NCBI RefSeq assembly: GCF_002860255.1
Contig: NZ_PGVE01000094.1
Span: forward strand, 1-50,306
DNA from: Neobacillus cucumis
GTDB taxonomy: Bacteria; Bacillota; Bacilli; Bacillales; Cytobacillaceae
DNA length: 50,306 nt
Direction: 5' to 3'
A model generated the notes under the pieces. That model was not told the origin of the DNA. It ran no database searches and worked only from the letters and a program-made list of their open reading frames with translations. Each line of letters opens with the position of its first letter. Position 1 is the first letter of the stretch. The translations under genes and the position numbers were made by a program. Positions 45,150-50,306 of this stretch are shown here, one piece after another.

Positions 45150-46292
45150 TTGAAAATAGCAATAGTACATGATTGGTTAGTAACCTATGCAGGGGCTGAG
45201 AAGGTTTTAGAACAAATGTTAGACCTATATCCTGATGCTGATTTATTTAGTGTTGTAGATTTTATTGAACCTGAGAAAAGGGGGTTTTTAAAAAATAAAA
45301 AGGTAAAAACAACTTTTATACAGAATCTCCCTATGGCAAAGAGGAAATATAGGAGCTACTTACCTTTAATGCCGTTTGCAATTGAGCAGCTGGATTTATC
45401 TAAATTTGATGTTGTTATTTCAAGTTCACATGCAGTTGCAAAAGGAGTAATAACAGGACCTGACCAACTGCATATTTCTTATGTTCATTCACCTATTAGA
45501 TATGCATGGGACCTTCAACATCAGTATTTGAGGGACTCAAACTTAACAAAAGGAATAAAAGGGCTTGCTGCAAAGTTACTTCTTTATAAAATGAGAGATT
45601 GGGATTACCGTACAGCTAATGGTGTTGATTTATTTCTGTCCAATTCTAATTTTATATCTAGGAGAATCTGGAAGGTTTACAGGCGTAAAGCAGAAGTAAT
45701 ATACCCTCCAGTTAATGTTTCGAGTTTTACTTTAAACAGGAATAAATCAGATTTTTATTTGACCGCTTCCCGTATGGTGCCCTATAAGAAAATAGATATA
45801 ATTGTTGATGCCTTTAGTAGAATGCCAGACAAAGAGTTAGTTGTTATTGGTGACGGACCTGATTTTAATAAAATAAAACAAAAGGCTGGTAAAAATATTA
45901 AATTACTTGGATATCAACCATTTGATATTTTAAAAGATTATATGCAGAAAGCTAAAGCATTTGTTTTTGCTGCAGAAGAGGATTTTGGAATTACACCTGT
46001 TGAAGCTCAGGCTTGTGGTACACCTGTAATTGCATATGGAAAAGGGGGGGCTCTGGAAACAGTAAAAGGTATGGGTTCTTGTAAACAGCCTACTGGATTA
46101 CACTTTAATCAACAGACTGCCGAAAGTATTATAGAATCTGTACTAGAATTTGAGAAAAATATTTATTTGTTTGATTCGGAAATTTGCCGAAAAAATGCAT
46201 TAAGATTCTCTGAAAATTCTTTTAAGAAAAAACTACAAGAAATTGTGGAATTTGAATTTAGAAAGAAAGTTAATGAAATAAACTTGAACTAA
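45150..46292 (+). CDS. Family 4 glycosyltransferase, mannosyltransferase-like
   Basis: This 380-residue GT-B enzyme starts at TTG 45150 behind GAGGG. MKIAIVHDWLVTYAGAEKVL, HISYVHSPIRYAWDLQHQYL, VIYPPVNVSSF, DFYLTASRMVPYKKIDIIVD and EDFGITPVEAQACGTPVIAY are strongly conserved in WbaZ/WbdB-like mannosyltransferases. The nearby manC, which makes GDP-mannose, supports mannose as donor. This donor call is inference. Confidence 0.88.
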   Translation: MKIAIVHDWLVTYAGAEKVLEQMLDLYPDADLFSVVDFIEPEKRGFLKNKKVKTTFIQNLPMAKRKYRSYLPLMPFAIEQLDLSKFDVVISSSHAVAKGVITGPDQLHISYVHSPIRYAWDLQHQYLRDSNLTKGIKGLAAKLLLYKMRDWDYRTANGVDLFLSNSNFISRRIWKVYRRKAEVIYPPVNVSSFTLNRNKSDFYLTASRMVPYKKIDIIVDAFSRMPDKELVVIGDGPDFNKIKQKAGKNIKLLGYQPFDILKDYMQKAKAFVFAAEEDFGITPVEAQACGTPVIAYGKGGALETVKGMGSCKQPTGLHFNQQTAESIIESVLEFEKNIYLFDSEICRKNALRFSENSFKKKLQEIVEFEFRKKVNEINLN

Positions 46293-46298
46293 TTTGGA

Positions 46299-46331
46299 AA
46301 GTTACTAAAGATATAAGTAACTTATTTTTTT
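46299..46331 (+). terminator. Third internal terminator-like hairpin
   Basis: AAGTTACT at 46299-46306 pairs with AGTAACTT at 46316-46323, followed by ATTTTTTT. It lies within ten bases of the glycosyltransferase stop codon and about 180 bases before manC. The rest of that gap is AT-rich with no ORF. Confidence 0.75.
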
Positions 46332-46513
46332 GTTTATTAGTGTGGGAAAGCTGTCAGCCATTTCTTTCTTAATAGAAGTTTTGTATATATTATTTAAGAT
46401 GAAAATCTTTATAATATTTGTTCATTTATTATCAGTATTGAAAAGCAGCTAATTATATTTTGATTAGAGTAAAATTTTTATATATACAATTGAATTATTT
46501 ATTGGGAGGAACT

Positions 46514-47890
46514 ATGAAACTAGTTTTATTATCTGGCGGGTCTGGGAGAAGACTATGGCCATTATCAAATGATGCACGGTCAAAACAGTTTTTGAAAGTC
46601 TTGCGTGAAGAACAAAACGGATTGGAATCTATGATCCAAAGAGTCTGGAGACAATTAGATAGATTAGGTTTATCTGAAAATGCAGTTATTGCTACAAGTA
46701 AAACTCAGGTAGAAATGTTACAAAGTCAGATTGGTAAAAATGTTTCTATTATTGTGGAACCGGAAAGAAGAGACACATTTCCAGCAATAGCTCTAGCTGC
46801 ATCTTACTTATATTCCATCGATGGTACAGACCGAGAGGAAGTGGTTGGAGTCTTACCAGTTGACCCATTTGTTGAAGATGAATTTTTTGCAAGATTACTA
46901 GATTTGGAAGACATTTTAAAATCATCTACAAACGATCTTGCTCTAATCGGGGTTCAGCCAACGTATCCATCAGAAAAATACGGATATATTGTACCGGAAG
47001 GAGAGAAGTTAAATAATAATGTAATTAAAGTTAGTCATTTTAAAGAAAAACCAAAGTCAGAAGATGCTAAATTGCTAATAGAGCGAAAAGCTCTATGGAA
47101 TTGTGGGGTCTTTGCTTTAAAATTAAATAAAATAATTTCCTTGTTAGAAGAAAAAGGGTTACCAACTGATTACGAGGAGCTTTTAGTAAAATATTCTCTT
47201 CTTCCAAAAATAAGCTTTGACTATGAAGTAGTAGAGAAAACAAGAAATATTATTGCCATACCATATGATGGGGATTGGAAGGACTTAGGTACATGGAATA
47301 CATTAACAGAAGAAATGAGGACTGAAATTATTGGGAGAGCTAATAAAAGTTGGGACTCTCATAATACACATATAATAAATGAATTGGATATACCGGTTTC
47401 AGTACTAGGATTATCCAATATAATTGTCGCCGTTAGTCCTGATGGTATTTTAGTTTCAGATAAGGAAGCAAGTCCTCGTGTTAAAGAAGTAGTTGGAAAC
47501 TTGGAACAAAGACCGATGTATGAAGAACGTCGATGGGGGTGGTATAGAGTACTTGATTATACAAAATATGACGATCAAACAGAAGTGTTAACAAAAAGAA
47601 TAAACATTTCAGCAGGTCAAAATTTGAGTTATCAATATCATAACCAACGTAGAGAAGTATGGACTATCGTGAAGGGAGAAGGGGTTCTTCTTCTAAATGA
47701 TGTGTTTAGGGTAATTAGGCCTGGAGATATAGTAGAAATCTCTGTTGGAATAAAGCATGCAGTAAAAGCTGTAAAAGACTTGGAGTTTATTGAAGTACAA
47801 ACTGGAAAACAATTAGTTGAAGAAGATAATCATCGTATTTTTTTAACATGGGATGAAATTGAAGAATCAATTTTTATAAAAAGTAAATAG
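46514..47890 (+). CDS. manC: Mannose-1-phosphate guanylyltransferase / mannose-6-phosphate isomerase-type
   Basis: This 458-residue bifunctional-type enzyme produces GDP-mannose. The N-terminal nucleotidyltransferase has MKLVLLSGGSGRRLWPLSND, ARSKQFLKVL and VVGVLPVDPFVED and FKEKP; the C-terminal cupin has LSYQYHNQRREVWTIVKGEG and RPGDIVEISVGIKHAVKA, the isomerase-like half. ATG 46514 has GGGAGGA five bases upstream and begins the conserved motif; the longer frame has no support. No phosphomannomutase is in the window. It is separated from the upstream glycosyltransferase by a terminator-like hairpin. Confidence 0.94.
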   Translation: MKLVLLSGGSGRRLWPLSNDARSKQFLKVLREEQNGLESMIQRVWRQLDRLGLSENAVIATSKTQVEMLQSQIGKNVSIIVEPERRDTFPAIALAASYLYSIDGTDREEVVGVLPVDPFVEDEFFARLLDLEDILKSSTNDLALIGVQPTYPSEKYGYIVPEGEKLNNNVIKVSHFKEKPKSEDAKLLIERKALWNCGVFALKLNKIISLLEEKGLPTDYEELLVKYSLLPKISFDYEVVEKTRNIIAIPYDGDWKDLGTWNTLTEEMRTEIIGRANKSWDSHNTHIINELDIPVSVLGLSNIIVAVSPDGILVSDKEASPRVKEVVGNLEQRPMYEERRWGWYRVLDYTKYDDQTEVLTKRINISAGQNLSYQYHNQRREVWTIVKGEGVLLLNDVFRVIRPGDIVEISVGIKHAVKAVKDLEFIEVQTGKQLVEEDNHRIFLTWDEIEESIFIKSK

Positions 47891-47910
47891 TACTTCCAAA
47901 AAGTTCTAGA

Positions 47911-48006
47911 ATGTTTAAACAAAAAGATAATGAGTTTGATTTATTACCGACTTGGCTAGGATTCTTTAGGCAATATTTAAATGTATTACAACATGAGGTG
48001 AAATAA
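47911..48006 (+). other. Short unexplained frame before rfbB
   Basis: An ATG frame of 31 codons (MFKQKDNEFDLLPTWLGF onward) fills the gap between manC and rfbB and stops at the rfbB start. It has no ribosome site of its own. Its composition looks protein-like, so it could be the remnant of a lost gene or chance. I do not recognise it. Confidence 0.25.
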
Positions 48007-49034
48007 TGACCAGAAAAAAGATTCTTGTAACTGGTGGAGCAGGTTTTATTGGTGGAAATTTTGTTCAGTATATGGTTAATAAATACCCCCAATTTGACAT
48101 ATATAATTTAGACTTGTTAACATATGCGGGGGACCTAACGAAACATCGAGATATTGAAAGTAAAGGAAATTATTTTTTTGTAAAAGGAGATATTGCTGAC
48201 CGGGATATTATTATGTCTCTTTTTGAAAAAGAAAAGTTCGATTATGTCGCTCATTTTGCAGCCGAAAGTCATGTGGACCGTTCTATTAATGAACCCGAAA
48301 TCTTTGTCCGTACGAATGTGCTAGGGACACAGGTGTTACTTGATGCAGCAAAAAAAATAGGTGTAACTAAATTTGTCCATGTTTCAACAGATGAGGTATA
48401 TGGTGAATTAGATTTTGATCCAACTACATTCTTTACGGAGGAATCTCCTTTACAACCAAATAGCCCTTATAGTGCAAGTAAGGCATCCTCTGACTTCATG
48501 GTAAGATCATATCATGAAACATTCGGGTTACCGGTGAATATTACTCGTTGTTCAAACAACTATGGGCCGTTTCATTTTCCAGAGAAGTTAATTCCTCTAA
48601 CAATTTCACGTGTGTTAAATGATGAAAAGGTGCCTGTTTATGGGGTTGGAAAAAACGTAAGAGATTGGTTACATGTTCTAGACCACTGTGCAGCAATAGA
48701 CCTCGTCTTACATGAAGGAGTTAATGGAGAAGTATATAATGTTGGCGGTCACAATGAGAGAACAAATTTAGATGTTGTTAAAACTATTATTAGCACTCTA
48801 GGCAAGTCAGAAGAGTTAATTGAATTTGTTACAGATCGTCTAGGTCATGATAAGAGGTACGCAATTGACCCTACTAAACTAGAGAGGCTAGGGTGGAAAC
48901 CTACCTATACCTTTGAAACTGGAATTGCTCAAACTATTCAATGGTATTTAGATAACAAGTGGTGGTGGGAGAAAATCATAAGTGGAGATTATCCAAACTA
49001 CTTTAAGAAACAATATTCCTTATTAAAATTCTAA
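48006..49034 (+). CDS. rfbB: dTDP-glucose 4,6-dehydratase-type NAD-dependent enzyme
   Basis: This 342-residue short-chain dehydrogenase/reductase converts dTDP-glucose to the 4-keto-6-deoxy sugar. VTGGAGFIGGNFVQYMV is the NAD loop; HFAAESHVDRSI, STDEVYGEL, YSASKASSDFMVRSYHETFG (YxxxK) and TRCSNNYGPFHFPEKLIP identify RmlB/RfbB. ATG 48006 lies seven bases after GAGGTG. No rfbA, rfbC or rfbD is present here, so the pathway must be completed elsewhere or the product used differently. Confidence 0.93.
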   Translation: MTRKKILVTGGAGFIGGNFVQYMVNKYPQFDIYNLDLLTYAGDLTKHRDIESKGNYFFVKGDIADRDIIMSLFEKEKFDYVAHFAAESHVDRSINEPEIFVRTNVLGTQVLLDAAKKIGVTKFVHVSTDEVYGELDFDPTTFFTEESPLQPNSPYSASKASSDFMVRSYHETFGLPVNITRCSNNYGPFHFPEKLIPLTISRVLNDEKVPVYGVGKNVRDWLHVLDHCAAIDLVLHEGVNGEVYNVGGHNERTNLDVVKTIISTLGKSEELIEFVTDRLGHDKRYAIDPTKLERLGWKPTYTFETGIAQTIQWYLDNKWWWEKIISGDYPNYFKKQYSLLKF

Positions 49035-49323
49035 GGGAATAGTGACCTTAAACTCTCTATTAATTGAGGACACATAAAAACTCCTGTAAATATTAGGTTG
49101 TGTTTGGTTTTTGTGGAAGGGGATTTCTTTTATATACCTCGCTTTCCACTACTGTTTTCCAGCTCGGTTCTACCAAAGGAAAGTTCGTGTGGTATTTTCC
49201 AATTAAGAAAGAATTATACGAATATTTAATGTATAAACTGTTCATTTGGCTGTGTTTTAATTATTTAAGAATAAGAACCACTTATTGGTTATAATTTACT
49301 CATTATATTTTAGGAGAATTGAT
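49035..49323 (+). other. Gap between rfbB and the acetyltransferase
   Basis: About 290 bases hold a 64-codon frame (49100-49294) with no ribosome site or recognised motif. I see no terminator or RNA structure. AGGAG before 49324 is the ribosome site of the next gene. Confidence 0.4.
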
Positions 49324-49800
49324 ATGAGTATATTCGCAATGAATTGGAACGCAATTCGTTTGTTCCGTCTTTCAAACAAACTTTATAACATAGGTTTTGT
49401 TAAAGTTGCTAATTTTATATCGGCTTTAAATAGGGTTATTACTGGTGTTGAAATTGCCCCCCAGGCTATAATAGGAAAAAATTTTTTTATAGCACATGGA
49501 GATGGAATTGTTATAGGTGCAGGAGTAATTATTGGTGATAACTGCATTATCTATCATCAGGTAACAATCGGGGTAGGAAGGGACAGCAAATTTAATAAAA
49601 ATGGTGCTGCTGATGATAAATACCCTCGGATAGGTAATAATGTAACAATTTATGCAGGGGCTAAAGTAGTAGGAGACATAAATGTTGGAGATAATTGCGA
49701 AATCGGCGCAAACGCAGCTTTAACTAAAGATGTTCCCTCCAATGTAATTGTAGGAGGAATTCCAGCTAAGGTATTAAAAATAAAATGCAATAATAATTAG
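49324..49800 (+). CDS. Left-handed beta-helix acetyltransferase (serine acetyltransferase-like)
   Basis: This 158-residue protein has the hexapeptide-repeat fold: IGKNFFIAHGDGIVIGAGVI, IGDNCIIYHQVTIGVG, YPRIGNNVTIYAGAKVVGDI, then NVGDNCEIGANAALTKDVPS. GNNVTIYAGAKVVG and the closing GGIPAKVLK are CysE-like, but the short N-terminus makes it more like the serine O-acetyltransferase homologues found in polysaccharide loci, which acetylate sugars. ATG 49324 with AGGAG eight bases upstream is chosen over an upstream start. It is the last convincing gene of the operon. Confidence 0.88.
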   Translation: MSIFAMNWNAIRLFRLSNKLYNIGFVKVANFISALNRVITGVEIAPQAIIGKNFFIAHGDGIVIGAGVIIGDNCIIYHQVTIGVGRDSKFNKNGAADDKYPRIGNNVTIYAGAKVVGDINVGDNCEIGANAALTKDVPSNVIVGGIPAKVLKIKCNNN

Positions 49801-49822
49801 GAACTTTAGTGATTTGATCTGT

Positions 49823-49877
49823 AGCAATATCATTCAGGAAAGTTGGGAATTTTCAATCTAATTGCTGCTATTTTTTT
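49823..49877 (+). terminator. Weak candidate terminator at the operon end
   Basis: AGCAAT at 49823-49828 can pair with ATTGCT at 49861-49866, followed four bases later by a run of T residues. The stem is short and the loop long, so this is only a candidate. Confidence 0.35.
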
Positions 49878-50306
49878 GAATATTGCCATGACTAAGTATC
49901 ACTACCAAAGTAAGCGCCACTGTTGCATTGTGAAGAAATGGAAATATATGAAACTCTTCTGACGACATTTTTCCGTAATTTATCAGATATGCTTGTATCA
50001 ACCGCAAGCGGCCGGTAGAAGGTTTATTGCAGAAGATGAATATGCGTTGTGTTCAACCCTGTAGAATAATATCCTTCTCTCCACAGTAGAATTGAAATTG
50101 GTGGCCGAGTTGCAAATCGAATGGAATAAAGATCTTTGAATTTGTTGCCTGCGTTTGTCTACGAATTTACGAATGTTGGTGTAATTTTTCAAAGTATTTT
50201 AGTGATAACCATATTGAATATGAAACTTTTCTTATGATAGTATTTGATGAAATAATAGAAGATAGCATCACGCTTTCTTCTTACTTTTTTTCTAAATAAA
50301 CATTTC
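49878..50306. other. Unassigned right-hand end of the window
   Basis: More than 400 bases with every frame broken by stops. A 64-codon minus-strand frame (49998-50192) has no recognisable motif. Less AT-rich words such as CCGCAAGCGGCCGG stand out against the AT-rich operon. It could be a decayed gene or mobile-element end, but I see no inverted repeats or transposase motif to show it. Confidence 0.35.

Noticed and set aside
49100..49294. 64-codon ORF between rfbB and the acetyltransferase
   Set aside because: No ribosome site and no recognisable motif; protein-like features are weak.
49998..50192. Minus-strand ORF at the right end as a transposase fragment
   Set aside because: I could not find DDE/DEDD motifs, inverted repeats or target duplication; the region is left unassigned.

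Overview
The window looks like the chromosome of a spore-forming or related Bacillales bacterium (low-GC, Gram-positive). The grounds are strong AGGAGG-type ribosome binding sites, frequent TTG/GTG starts, many intrinsic terminators, secreted proteins with Gram-positive signal peptides, a TagH-type ABC ATPase with an extracellular SH3-like tail, an LCP (LytR-CpsA-Psr) wall-polymer ligase, a SpoIID-domain protein, and a Bacillus-style split tyrosine kinase/PHP phosphatase in front of an exopolysaccharide operon. I cannot name the species.

Layout. (1) 0.2-11.3 kb encodes secreted proteins: an M30-like metallopeptidase with four Ig-like repeats and a second Ig-repeat protein on the minus strand, then on the plus strand a subtilisin-family protease, a PQQ-type beta-propeller protein with six Ca-site-like C-terminal repeats, and a SpoIID/LytB-domain protein. 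(2) 11.8-25.9 kb is one plus-strand cluster: KpsS-like Kdo transferase, kdsB, kdsA, kdsD (kpsF), kdsC, a HIT protein, a two-module KpsC, an extra single-module KpsC-like protein, a TagG-like permease, a TagH-like ATPase, a glycosyltransferase fused to a capsule-synthesis-like domain, and an SGNH-like protein. (3) 26.0-29.8 kb is on the minus strand: an anchored beta-helix protein, a YhcH-family protein, an LCP ligase and a VanZ-like protein. (4) 30.0-30.8 kb has a small membrane protein and a tiny ORF. (5) 31.2-49.8 kb is a Wzx/Wzy-type exopolysaccharide operon: chain-length modulator, tyrosine kinase, phosphatase, a structured leader-like RNA resembling the EAR/epsC element followed by a terminator, galU, initiating sugar transferase, polymerase, six glycosyltransferases, flippase, manC, rfbB and an acetyltransferase. 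The last 500 bases show no convincing gene.

Main point. Region 2 carries the complete enzyme set for CMP-Kdo (isomerase, synthase, phosphatase, cytidylyltransferase) together with homologues of the two capsule Kdo transferases KpsS and KpsC. These are hallmarks of Gram-negative ABC-transporter-dependent capsules, yet here they sit with a teichoic-acid-type exporter and with no KpsE/KpsD outer-membrane export genes. My inference is that this bacterium makes a Kdo-containing surface glycan, built on a Kdo primer or composed of Kdo, exported by a TagGH-like ABC transporter and possibly attached to the wall. The separate Wzy-type operon appears to be controlled by processive antitermination, because an EAR-like RNA precedes three intrinsic terminators lying inside the operon.

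All assignments come from reading the sequence and from recalled family motifs; no database search was run.
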